From Algicola sagamiensis DSM 14643 (lineage in GTDB: Bacteria; Pseudomonadota; Gammaproteobacteria; Enterobacterales; Alteromonadaceae): a stretch of DNA of 64,000 nucleotides. Where the stretch lies: the NCBI RefSeq assembly GCF_000374485.1, contig NZ_KB894506.1, positions 1-64,000 on the forward strand, written 5' to 3'. Under the pieces are notes generated by a model that was given only the letters and a program-made list of their open reading frames with translations, was not told where the DNA came from and searched no databases. Of this stretch, positions 8,198 to 16,554 are shown piece after piece (position 1 is the first letter of the stretch; the number at the start of each line of letters is the position of its first letter). Made by a program: the position numbers and the translations under genes.

Positions 8198-9619
8198 ATG
8201 AGTCTTGAACGGGGGCAATTCAGCTCAAAAATCGGCTTTATATTAGCCGCTGCTGGATCTGCAGTCGGGTTGGGGAACCTGGTTGCATTTCCTGTTGCAG
8301 CAACAAAAAACGGGGGCGGTGCATTTTTATTAATGTACGCAATATTCGTCGTGGCAATTTGTTTGCCGCTCATGATCGCTGAGTTATCACTCGGTCGTAA
8401 TACTTGCCGAAACCCATTTGGTGCTTTTAAAGAACTCTCAAATAACTCGCCGATTTGGAAGTTTTTCGGGATGTTTATGATGATCACACCATTCATGATT
8501 GGTGTTTTCTATACCGTTGTCACTGTTTGGATCGTTGGGTACCTTTTTGAGATTGTGACGGGTAACCTAGATGTTTTATCTCAAGCGGAGACTTTTGGGC
8601 AGTTCATCAATTCGCCTGATGTATTCCTCTATATGGCAATTGTTTTTGCAATGGTGAAATTGATCCTTGTTGGTGGTGTTAAAGACGGGATTGAACGTTT
8701 AGCGAAGTTCTTGATGCCTGCGCTATTTGTCTTGCTGATTGCATTGATGGTTTATGTTCTGACATTAGAAAATGCTTTCCTTGGTGTGAAGTATTATTTA
8801 ATTCCAGATATCTCAAAAATCACACTGCCTGTGATTAGTGGTGCACTGAGCCAAGCTTTCTTCTCACTCTCCCTCGGTATGGGTATTTTGATCACATATG
8901 GTTCATATTTGCGTAAGCAAGACGATATCTCTAAGTCCGCATTTTCTGTTGCTATGACGGACTCAGGTGTAGCTTTCCTTGCTGGTTTGATGATCTTGCC
9001 TGCGATTTTCTCTTTCAACCCTGAGACGGATACTTCACAGTTGACAAGCTCTTCGGTTGGAATGATTTTTGTTTTCTTACCAAAAATATTTTTAGCGTTA
9101 CAGGCTGATATTGGTTACTTTGGCGCTTCGCTGATTGCTGGTATTTTCTTTATACTTGTTTTGTTTGCTGCGATCACAAGCTTGGTTTCTATCATTGAAG
9201 TTCCTGTCGCTGGTTTTATCGATAATCGTGGCTATCCGCGTGATAAGGCGCTCTTGATTGTAGGTGAATTGATGGCTGCATTAACCGTCATTGCTGCACT
9301 TTCTTTTGGGATGTCACAGTTCTTTACAGAATTTGTGTCCTATGCAGGAAAGGTAAAATCATTCTTTGATATTCTGGAAAATGTATTCTACGACACAATC
9401 CTTCCAATTAATGGTCTTATTGTGTGTATTTTCGTGATGTATCGTTGGAAGCAGGCAAACTTCAACGCCGAAATGGAAACAGGTGGAGAAGGAATTGCTA
9501 GGACTTGGATGCAAAAGTACGTCAACATTTCATTGATGACCTTTATTCCTGTGATCCTTGCGCTTGTTGCGATCAGTACAATCGCTCTAAAATTCTTTGG
9601 TGTCAACTTACTGGCTTAA
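8198..9619 (+). CDS. Sodium-dependent transporter, NSS (SNF/LeuT-type) family
   Basis: This is a 473-residue inner-membrane protein with about 11-12 hydrophobic segments. The N-terminal NSS signature is present: AAAGSAVGLGNLVAFP, then NGGGAF, the unwound TM1 and TM2 region that binds sodium and substrate in LeuT-type transporters. The usual WRFP is LVAFP, a variant subgroup of bacterial members. The mid-protein GALSQAFFSLSLGMGI is the TM6 substrate/Na site. Amino acids are the usual substrates of the family; the specific one is not predictable. A strong terminator follows at 9641. Confidence 0.9.
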   Translation: MSLERGQFSSKIGFILAAAGSAVGLGNLVAFPVAATKNGGGAFLLMYAIFVVAICLPLMIAELSLGRNTCRNPFGAFKELSNNSPIWKFFGMFMMITPFMIGVFYTVVTVWIVGYLFEIVTGNLDVLSQAETFGQFINSPDVFLYMAIVFAMVKLILVGGVKDGIERLAKFLMPALFVLLIALMVYVLTLENAFLGVKYYLIPDISKITLPVISGALSQAFFSLSLGMGILITYGSYLRKQDDISKSAFSVAMTDSGVAFLAGLMILPAIFSFNPETDTSQLTSSSVGMIFVFLPKIFLALQADIGYFGASLIAGIFFILVLFAAITSLVSIIEVPVAGFIDNRGYPRDKALLIVGELMAALTVIAALSFGMSQFFTEFVSYAGKVKSFFDILENVFYDTILPINGLIVCIFVMYRWKQANFNAEMETGGEGIARTWMQKYVNISLMTFIPVILALVAISTIALKFFGVNLLA

Positions 9620-9640
9620 GCCTGACATGCTTTGATTTGG

Positions 9641-9667
9641 AAAGAGGCATTTTGCCTCTTTCTTCTC
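9641..9667 (+). terminator. Intrinsic terminator after NSS transporter
   Basis: AAAGAGGCA (9641-9649), loop TTT, and TGCCTCTTT (9653-9661) form a 9-bp hairpin followed by a pyrimidine/T-rich tract. Confidence 0.8.
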
Positions 9668-9776
9668 CCTATTTTCTTAATTGCCATAATTCGCCATATT
9701 TCCTCCGCATAAAGCCATAATTGAAATAATGTTTTCACGTATAATGCCGCCAAATTTTTTAACAAAGTAAAATAAG

Positions 9777-10604
9777 ATGTCTAGTTTTAAATCCACCTTT
9801 ATCAAATTAATTTTGTCCACTTTGACTATGGTGCTTGCTGTTGGCTGCACTTCTAAAGCAACAAAAAAAGAAGACCTCCAGTTACAGGCAATTTTTGCAA
9901 CTCACTTAGTGAAAGGGACGCTGATACTCAGCTCAGATAAAGGGACTCAATATCAATATCATATTGAGCGTAGCCAGAAACCATTTCTTCCCGCCTCTAC
10001 TTTTAAGATCCCGAATACATTGATAGCTTTGGATGAAGGTGTTGTTCAAAGTGCAGATGATGTTTTTCAATGGGATGGAAAGCAAAGAGAGCTACCTGTT
10101 TGGAATCAGAACCTAACTTTAAGACAAGCATTACCAGCTTCATGCGTATGGTGCTATCAACAAATTGCGAGTCAGGTTGGCCTCGAAAACTATAAAAAAC
10201 ATATGAAAAAAATGTCATATGGTAATCAACAGCTCGGTGATTTAACGACATTTTGGCTCCAAGGAGATATCCGTATTAGTGCCCACCAGCAGATTGAATT
10301 CTTAAAGCGCCTTTATCACGAAACACTGCCTTACAAAAAAGAGCACCAACAGCTGACAAAATCACTGATGCAACAGGATAAAAACCAGGACTATACACTC
10401 TATGCAAAAACGGGTCTCGTTGGTTTTGGTGAAGAAAGCCCTCAAAAAATAGGCTGGTTTGTTGGGTTTATTGAAACGCAGGAAGATGTGTGGTTTTTCG
10501 CCCTCAATATTGATGTGGAACAGAAAAAGCATATCGCGATGAGAAAGCGGATTGTTTTGGAGGCACTGATTAAGAAAGGGATCATTCCAGAAACATCAGT
10601 GTAA
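9777..10604 (+). CDS. Class D (OXA-type) beta-lactamase, predicted lipoprotein
   Basis: This 275-residue protein has all class D serine beta-lactamase motifs in order. STFK spans 74-77 (nucleophile Ser74; Lys77 is the carboxylated general base), SCV is at 122-124, YGN at 148-150 and KTG at 211-213, followed by the usual GWFVGFIE strand. The motifs are intact, so hydrolysis of a beta-lactam is likely; the spectrum cannot be told. The N-terminus is a lipoprotein signal with lipobox LAVGC, lipidated at Cys24. Thr25 follows it, so outer-membrane sorting is expected rather than a soluble periplasmic enzyme. It stands alone, with a terminator overlapping its stop codon and no mobile-element signs, so it is probably an intrinsic gene. 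Confidence 0.9.
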   Translation: MSSFKSTFIKLILSTLTMVLAVGCTSKATKKEDLQLQAIFATHLVKGTLILSSDKGTQYQYHIERSQKPFLPASTFKIPNTLIALDEGVVQSADDVFQWDGKQRELPVWNQNLTLRQALPASCVWCYQQIASQVGLENYKKHMKKMSYGNQQLGDLTTFWLQGDIRISAHQQIEFLKRLYHETLPYKKEHQQLTKSLMQQDKNQDYTLYAKTGLVGFGEESPQKIGWFVGFIETQEDVWFFALNIDVEQKKHIAMRKRIVLEALIKKGIIPETSV

Positions 10605-10628
10605 GGCGTTGCCTTACACTCTTTCTCA
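10598..10628 (+). terminator. Terminator overlapping the stop codon of the class D beta-lactamase
   Basis: AGTGTAAGGC (10598-10607), loop GTT, and GCCTTACACT (10611-10620) form a perfect 10-bp stem, then CTTTCTC. The TAA stop of the beta-lactamase lies inside the left arm. Confidence 0.7.
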
Positions 10629-10634
10629 TACACA

Positions 10635-10802
10635 TCAATTATCCATTTTATTGTTGATTGCTAATTTTTGTTGAAAATCACTTTTCACAATTTCTAAAGC
10701 ATCTAAAACGGTTTGAGGTGATAGATCGTGCTGCTCCAGCAGCATGATCAAATCGACCGCTAGTTGAATATGCTCAGGCGCATTATCGAGAGAGTCTGCC
10801 AT
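10635..10802 (-). CDS. rsmS: RsmS/YbaM-like small protein (DUF2496)
   Basis: This 55-residue reading frame starts at ATG 10802 and begins MADSLDNAPEHIQLAVDLI, matching the DUF2496 family (E. coli YbaM, renamed RsmS, a pleiotropic regulatory protein). Its position supports the call, because ybaM lies beside priC in E. coli. It starts 14 bases after the ComFB-like gene and is probably the last gene of the dinG-priC operon. The molecular mechanism of the family is not clear from sequence. Confidence 0.75.
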   Translation of the reverse strand: MADSLDNAPEHIQLAVDLIMLLEQHDLSPQTVLDALEIVKSDFQQKLAINNKMDN

Positions 10803-10816
10803 AAGATCCTAATTTA

Positions 10817-11086
10817 TTATCGAGCTGACTCGCTACTTTCTAATATTTCCATGGCACGATCAACAGCTTTTTTAACTTGAACTTCCATCTCAATTCGCTC
10901 ATGTTGTGGTAGGAAAAAGGCCATATCGACTTCATGGCGGATATATCGTGGTGGTAATGTATTGAGAGCGATGCAGCATAGATCAGAGAGGTAATCTTCT
11001 GATTTTTCATTCTCAAGTCCAAGTGCTGCAATCTGGTTGGCAACGAGGTGTTCGTAAAAATTATGGATTTCTATATCTAAATGCAT
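10817..11086 (-). CDS. ComFB-like (late competence protein ComFB) domain protein
   Basis: This 89-residue protein begins MHLDIEIHNFYEHLV and carries YLSDLCCIALNTLPPRY, the core of the ComFB domain. A strong AGGGGGA lies before ATG 11086, so the longer frame from 11116 is unlikely. ComFB domains occur in competence loci, and cyanobacterial homologues have been reported as cyclic di-nucleotide receptors. That is family knowledge, not visible here. It lies between priC and rsmS in the same orientation. Confidence 0.75.
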   Translation of the reverse strand: MHLDIEIHNFYEHLVANQIAALGLENEKSEDYLSDLCCIALNTLPPRYIRHEVDMAFFLPQHERIEMEVQVKKAVDRAMEILESSESAR

Positions 11087-11157
11087 GGCCAATCCCCCTA
11101 AGAAAATAAAAAGCATGCCTTATGTATAGAATAATTCAGCAGATATGATTTGCCATT

Positions 11158-11748
11158 TTAACGTCTTTCTGCATCTTGAATTCGGACTTCAAGTGAACAA
11201 ATTGCACGGCGGCACCGCCCTAGTCGGCCATGGAGGGCAAAAATCTCTTGTTGTAATTTTTGACCTTGTGTTTTGTCTGCATGCGAAAGCTTATTTTCTC
11301 TTTCTCTGATCATATCCATCAGGCGACGTTCATATTCATGGTGCTGTGTTAAGTCCGCATAGAGTTGGTGGGAGCGACCCATGACTGCTTGCGCAACTTT
11401 TCGATAAGGAGAGGATTTTTTCGAGCTTTTTGCTGACTTAACGAGATAAGAACGATTATCCAAAGCATTCTTGATTGCTGAAAATTGACTGACAACACGT
11501 TCGACTGTGGCTTCTATGAGATCATGGGAGTTTTTGTGGTTACACAACGATTGCAGTTTGCTCAGTGAATATTCAAGTTCTTCAATATAGGGAGAAAGAT
11601 ACGAGGATGTTGTTTGGAACTGTTCGTTTTGAATCAAGTCCGGCATATGCCACGCTTCTTTTTTATATTGCAGATCAGAGTTATGACAAGCCTTTGCAAG
11701 CGCCTGGATGTCATTGCTGAGTTGCTGTAACAATTTATCGGTTGTCAT
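11158..11748 (-). CDS. priC: Primosomal replication protein PriC
   Basis: This is a 196-residue, mostly helical basic protein of the PriC family (primosomal protein N''), which reloads DnaB at stalled forks. The N-terminus LLQQLSNDIQALAKAC and the C-terminal GRLGRCRRAICSLEVRIQ fit the family pattern and length (175 residues in E. coli). It starts 3 bases after the dinG stop, so the two genes are translationally linked. Its neighbour rsmS is also conserved beside priC in enterobacteria. Confidence 0.8.
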   Translation of the reverse strand: MTTDKLLQQLSNDIQALAKACHNSDLQYKKEAWHMPDLIQNEQFQTTSSYLSPYIEELEYSLSKLQSLCNHKNSHDLIEATVERVVSQFSAIKNALDNRSYLVKSAKSSKKSSPYRKVAQAVMGRSHQLYADLTQHHEYERRLMDMIRERENKLSHADKTQGQKLQQEIFALHGRLGRCRRAICSLEVRIQDAERR

Positions 11749-11751
11749 GAG

Positions 11752-13824
11752 TTAATATTCTATATGACGCTTAAAAGGGGGCAGCGCATTCAACATGGAC
11801 TTACCGTAGGCTTTACTAATCAATCGACGATCTAAGATGGTGATGATCCCATGATCGGACTCTTTTCTCAACAGTCGACCACAGGCTTGCGCGAGCTTCT
11901 TTGATGCCTCTGGTACTGTCAGGGTCAAAAATGGGTTGCCATCTTTTGATTTGATGAACTCTGCCTGAGCTTGCTCTACAGGAGACGTAGGTACTGCAAA
12001 AGGGATTTTTGTGATCACAAGGTTCGTGAGGTAGTGTCCTGGTAAATCCAACCCTTCAGAAAAGCTCTGAGTACCAAACAAAATACTTGGCTCATTGTTA
12101 TCACACTTTTGTTTGTGAAGCGTTAATAGTGCACTTCTTGATGCCTCACCTTGAACAAGTAAAGAGAAGTGATGCTGTTCTCGAAGTGCATCAGCAACGG
12201 CTTCCATCTGCCAATAGGATGCAAAGAGAACGAGTGATGCGCCTGTATGCTTGAGCAATTCAGGGAGTGTTTCGATAAGTGTGTCTGTAAATTGTTCCTG
12301 GGTCGGCTCAATGGTTAAGGCAGGTAGCCTCAATACGGCTTTTTCTTGATAGCTGAAAGGCGAGTCGACTTTCAAGTATTGTGTGCCATCATTCGCTTCC
12401 AGTCCGGCTTGATAACGGAAATGATCAAATTTATTTAAGGCGGTCATTGTTGCTGAACAGAGGACAGCACCTGCACATTGTGACCATAAACGATCTGCAA
12501 GGAAATATCCGACTTCTAATGGACTTGAAGACACGAGGAAATCTTTACCTTCATGAATGGTTTCTATCCATCTTGCATCAGGCGCTTTGGACTTTGGTAA
12601 TGGGCTTCCCATCATTTGCCATAATCGAGATAGGTTTTCTAGTCGTTTTAAAAAGAATCCAGACTCAGTGAGCAAAGGCTCTGCTTTTGTGTGCTTGACG
12701 TCACCTTCTTTGACTTCATTTAAGAGCGCATCATGGAGTTTCCGTTGAAGTTTGAATACCTTACCTGATGATGTCCCCAGATTTTCTGACTGACGTACCA
12801 GCCACTGGGGGAGGACACCATGCTCAAATCGATAAAGCTTTTCTTTGTGAAAGAACTGGTCTTGGTTTGTGTTGAGCCAATCATAGAGCTGCTTCAGCTC
12901 TTTTTTCAGTTCTTCGATGCGATCGTGGAGTTCAAATGTGACTCCAGCTGAGCGATTTGAGGTAAATATTGAACAAAATTTGTTACTGAGCTTTTGCAAC
13001 TTTTCTAGCCAATCCATAGCACCTTTGACGGTTGCATGGGCAGAAGAAAAGTCCCGAGTGACATCCGGTAAGTGGTGTGCTTCATCAATAACAAAGATAC
13101 AATCCTCTGTTGGTGGGAGGATCTTTCCACCACCTAACTCCAGATCGGCTAGGAGTAAACTATGGTTGATGACAAGCACATCAGCTGTTTCGACAAACTC
13201 TCTTGCACGATGGAAAGGGCAATCTTCATGTGCTGCCAATCCACGAACGCAAAAGTGTTTGTCGCTCTCAATCGCTGACCAGAGATGATCTTCTATTGGA
13301 TCCGGCCAGCTATCTCTGTCACCTGCCCAGCTGCCATTCAATAACTTCTTGTGCATCTCATGAAGCTTCGCTTCCTGGCCTTTCGTGACCTTTTGCGTGA
13401 GCAGCGCACTGAAAGATAATTGTTCCTGATGAACCAATGCATCCAGCTTTGATAAACAACAATACCTTTGCCGTCCTTTGAGCAGGCAATATTCGAACTC
13501 AAGTTTGCTGTGTTTTGAGAAAAATGGTAAATCTTTATGAATGAGCTGTTCTTGTAGTGCGACGGTTGCTGTGCTAATGATCACTTTTTTGTTGTGACGA
13601 AGCGCATAGGGAATCGAGCCAAGCAGGTAGGCCAGAGATTTCCCTGTACCTGTTCCTGCCTCAATGACAATCATACGCTGTTGTTTGTCGTAATCACCCG
13701 CGAGCGTCTTTGCAATTTCAGCGACAAGCTGATTTTGAGATGGACGTGGAGTGAATCCATCCAAGCTGTCAGAGATGTGTCGGTAAATCTTTCTAATTTG
13801 TTGTTTAAGTTGATCACTGAGCAT
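11752..13824 (-). CDS. dinG: ATP-dependent DNA helicase DinG
   Basis: This is a 690-residue XPD-like superfamily 2 helicase (E. coli DinG is 716). Walker A is in EAGTGTGKSLAYLLG, the DEAH box is in IDEAHHLPD, and the C-terminal motif VI is QACGRLLRKESD. Cysteines around residues 111-122 and 191-202 (CLLKGRQRYCC, then CVRGLAAHEDC) are the expected iron-sulfur cluster ligands. It unwinds DNA and R-loops and belongs to the damage response. A LexA-like box sits between it and divergent polB, and priC follows directly. Confidence 0.93.
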   Translation of the reverse strand: MLSDQLKQQIRKIYRHISDSLDGFTPRPSQNQLVAEIAKTLAGDYDKQQRMIVIEAGTGTGKSLAYLLGSIPYALRHNKKVIISTATVALQEQLIHKDLPFFSKHSKLEFEYCLLKGRQRYCCLSKLDALVHQEQLSFSALLTQKVTKGQEAKLHEMHKKLLNGSWAGDRDSWPDPIEDHLWSAIESDKHFCVRGLAAHEDCPFHRAREFVETADVLVINHSLLLADLELGGGKILPPTEDCIFVIDEAHHLPDVTRDFSSAHATVKGAMDWLEKLQKLSNKFCSIFTSNRSAGVTFELHDRIEELKKELKQLYDWLNTNQDQFFHKEKLYRFEHGVLPQWLVRQSENLGTSSGKVFKLQRKLHDALLNEVKEGDVKHTKAEPLLTESGFFLKRLENLSRLWQMMGSPLPKSKAPDARWIETIHEGKDFLVSSSPLEVGYFLADRLWSQCAGAVLCSATMTALNKFDHFRYQAGLEANDGTQYLKVDSPFSYQEKAVLRLPALTIEPTQEQFTDTLIETLPELLKHTGASLVLFASYWQMEAVADALREQHHFSLLVQGEASRSALLTLHKQKCDNNEPSILFGTQSFSEGLDLPGHYLTNLVITKIPFAVPTSPVEQAQAEFIKSKDGNPFLTLTVPEASKKLAQACGRLLRKESDHGIITILDRRLISKAYGKSMLNALPPFKRHIEY

Positions 13825-13849
13825 GACAAATGAAGTACAGCACCTTACT

Positions 13850-13865
13850 ATGTATGAAAATACAG
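13850..13865. promoter_or_regulatory. LexA-like SOS box between dinG and polB
   Basis: ATGT-ATGAAAAT-ACAG matches the gammaproteobacterial LexA consensus CTGT-N8-ACAG at seven of the eight fixed bases (A for C at the first). It lies in the 68-base spacer between the divergent starts of dinG (13824) and polB (13893). Both genes are LexA-regulated in E. coli, so one operator could control both. Confidence 0.65.
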
Positions 13866-13892
13866 TAGTGAATTGTAATTGCGAGTATCACC

Positions 13893-16226
13893 GTGGAGCA
13901 AGTATTTCCTGGATTTATTTTATCCAAACAAATGATAGATACAGATCATCAGATGACGCTCCAACTTTGGTTGAAAACGCCTCAGGGGCCAGTACTGGCA
14001 ACAAGTCCGGCAAATGTGACGTTTTTTGTCTCTGAATCGCAGATTGACAGCGCAAAAGCTTGCCTTCGGGGATTAAATATCAATGCGGCTATTCAGGAAC
14101 ACAATCCCTTTCAGACTTTTTACGCTTCTCATGATGCAATCCCAGTGACATTTTATCGACTTCAAGATTATTATCGTGCTCTGCGGGCATTCAATGCACA
14201 ACAGATCATGATGTTTGAACAAGATATCAAACCTGCTGAGCAATTCTTGATGGAGCGGTACATTACTGCTTCTTGCTGGGTAAAAGGAGAAAAAGCGGGC
14301 GACTCGTTCCAGCAATGCCAATTTCAATCTGGAGAATACTTGCCTCCGCTCAGTGTTTTATCATTGGACATTGAGACTAACTTTCAAAATGAAGTGATTT
14401 CTATTGGCTTTTACAATCAGGATAAAAGCCTTGTGATTCTCAGGTACGAGTCACAACCGCCAGGATTGGCTGACTATGTAGAGATTGTTCCAGACGAACA
14501 GACACTCCTCAAACAGGCGGTACAAACAATCCAGCAATGGGATCCAGATGTAATTATCGGTTGGAGTGTCATCGACTTCGATTTAAACCTGTTGCATCAA
14601 CGATGTGAGTTTCATCAGATTCCATTTTTGATTGGTAGAGGTAAATCACCTTGCACGACATTCCCTGTTCGTGACGCAGCATCAAATAAAAAACGTATGA
14701 ATGAGTCCAGTTGTCCAGGTCGGCTTTTGCTGGATGGGATCAATTGTCTTAAGAATGCACAGTATCAATTTGAATCTTATTCATTGGATGCGGTTTCTGA
14801 GTTGATCCTACATGATAAAAAGCTTGTCTCAGGCCAACAAAAACATCATCAATTAATGAAGCTATACCATGAGCAGCCAGGCTACTTCACAACTTATAAC
14901 TTGAAAGATTGTGTACTTGTCTGGCAAATTTTTCAGCAACTCAAACTCGTTGAATTTGAACAAGTTCGGAGTCAATTGACTGGTTTAGCACCAGGACGTG
15001 GTGGGGGTTCAGTCGCTGCTTTTACGCATCTTTATCTACCACGTCTACATCAAAAGCGCTATTGTGCGCCTTCATTGGGGGAAACCGATCATCGGGAAGC
15101 GAGTCCTGGCGGTTATGTGATGACCTCAAAACCTGGCTTTTATGAAAAAGTATGGGTTTTTGACTTTAAGAGCCTATATCCGAGCATTATTCGAACATTT
15201 TTGATTGATCCATATGGTCTCATGGAAGGTGGAACTGCGACTGATGATGTACCAGGGTTTAATGGGGCATTATTTTCACGAAATAACCCGATTCTACCAA
15301 CTTTAATTGAACAGCTTTGGTCTGCTCGTGAACAAGCGAAAAAAGAAAAAAATGAGGCTTTATCGCAAGCCGTGAAAATTATCATGAATAGTTTCTATGG
15401 GGTATTAGGTTCTCATGGATGTCGCTTTTTCGATGCGCGACTAGCAAGTTCAATTACAAAACGCGGGCATTGGCTTCTGCAACAAACTTCCAATTGGCTT
15501 GAAGAAATGGGATATACCGTCATTTATGGTGATACGGACTCTGTATTTATTGAAGTAAAGGATAAGGACTGTGACTATCAGCAAAGGGGCAAAGTGCTTG
15601 CAAGTGAGCTCAATAAGAAATGGCTGAAATTGTTAAAAACAGAGTTTCAATTAGAAAGTGCATTGGAACTTGAGTTTGAGCGCTTTTATCAGCCTTTTTT
15701 CATGCCAACAATCCGTGGTCAGGACATCGGCTCAAAAAAGCGATACGTTGGTCGAGACTTTGTGTCGCAGAAAAATATATTTAAAGGGATGGAGTCCGTC
15801 CGCTCAGATTGGACGGGGTTGGCAAAAGAAGTACAGCAGCATATATATCAAATGTGGTTTGATGGAGAAGATATCCAGCCATACATCATGAATATTGTTG
15901 AGCAAGTCAAACAAGGGAAACTCGATCACCTCTTAGTCTACAGTAAACGTTTACGTAAGCCTTTAGACTCATATGTCAAAAATACTCCGCCTCATGTAAG
16001 CGCCGCCAGAAAATTAAAAGATTTAAGTGGGAAAGAGATCTCCAAAGGTTCACGGATTTCTTACATGATAACAACACAAGGTCCAGAGCCAATTGATGGA
16101 CTGACTGCACCGATTGATTACGAGCACTATATTGAAAAACAAATATTACCTGTAATCGCTCCAATTCTGGATGAAATGTCTATTGACCCATTACAAATGC
16201 TTCAACCCCAAATTTCTCTGCTATAG
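13893..16226 (+). CDS. polB: DNA polymerase II (family B)
   Basis: This is a 777-residue family B polymerase, close to the 783 of E. coli Pol II. The exonuclease domain has LSLDIET and IGWSVIDFDL. The polymerase domain has DFKSLYPSI (motif A), KIIMNSFYGVLGS (motif B) and YGDTDSVFIE (motif C). All catalytic aspartates are present. The start is a GTG at 13893 beginning MEQVFPGFILSKQ. It restarts replication past lesions and is SOS-induced in E. coli; the LexA-like box 28 bases upstream fits that. It is divergent from dinG. Confidence 0.93.
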   Translation: MEQVFPGFILSKQMIDTDHQMTLQLWLKTPQGPVLATSPANVTFFVSESQIDSAKACLRGLNINAAIQEHNPFQTFYASHDAIPVTFYRLQDYYRALRAFNAQQIMMFEQDIKPAEQFLMERYITASCWVKGEKAGDSFQQCQFQSGEYLPPLSVLSLDIETNFQNEVISIGFYNQDKSLVILRYESQPPGLADYVEIVPDEQTLLKQAVQTIQQWDPDVIIGWSVIDFDLNLLHQRCEFHQIPFLIGRGKSPCTTFPVRDAASNKKRMNESSCPGRLLLDGINCLKNAQYQFESYSLDAVSELILHDKKLVSGQQKHHQLMKLYHEQPGYFTTYNLKDCVLVWQIFQQLKLVEFEQVRSQLTGLAPGRGGGSVAAFTHLYLPRLHQKRYCAPSLGETDHREASPGGYVMTSKPGFYEKVWVFDFKSLYPSIIRTFLIDPYGLMEGGTATDDVPGFNGALFSRNNPILPTLIEQLWSAREQAKKEKNEALSQAVKIIMNSFYGVLGSHGCRFFDARLASSITKRGHWLLQQTSNWLEEMGYTVIYGDTDSVFIEVKDKDCDYQQRGKVLASELNKKWLKLLKTEFQLESALELEFERFYQPFFMPTIRGQDIGSKKRYVGRDFVSQKNIFKGMESVRSDWTGLAKEVQQHIYQMWFDGEDIQPYIMNIVEQVKQGKLDHLLVYSKRLRKPLDSYVKNTPPHVSAARKLKDLSGKEISKGSRISYMITTQGPEPIDGLTAPIDYEHYIEKQILPVIAPILDEMSIDPLQMLQPQISLL

Positions 16227-16554
16227 CAATGAACAGTGTATAAACATTCAGTACCTGTCATCGTTTTTTAGTTCTTTTTTGTTATGTGAGATTAGTCGTT
16301 AATAAAATGGTTTAATTAGAGCTTTTTTGTTTTTTGTTTTCAAAAAATGTTTATTTAATAAGTAAATTGCGCTCTGTGCTGCTGATTTGATAACCAGTTT
16401 GTTGACCATTTTTGTGATATGAAGTTATTATGAAATAACTGCGCTAATAATACTTGTGGGGATACATAATATCCCATTGCTAACGAGAACTTATTTAACT
16501 GTGAGTTCAAAGCACAAAAGAGTCACATGAAGTGGTCCAGGGAGAAAACTAAAA
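16227..16554. other. AT-rich intergenic region before TonB receptor
   Basis: Poly-T/A-rich spacer of 328 bases carrying the promoter of the receptor gene. A purine-rich stretch (CAGGGAGAAAA) lies before the start codon. No reading frame, repeat or RNA gene was recognised. Confidence 0.5.
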
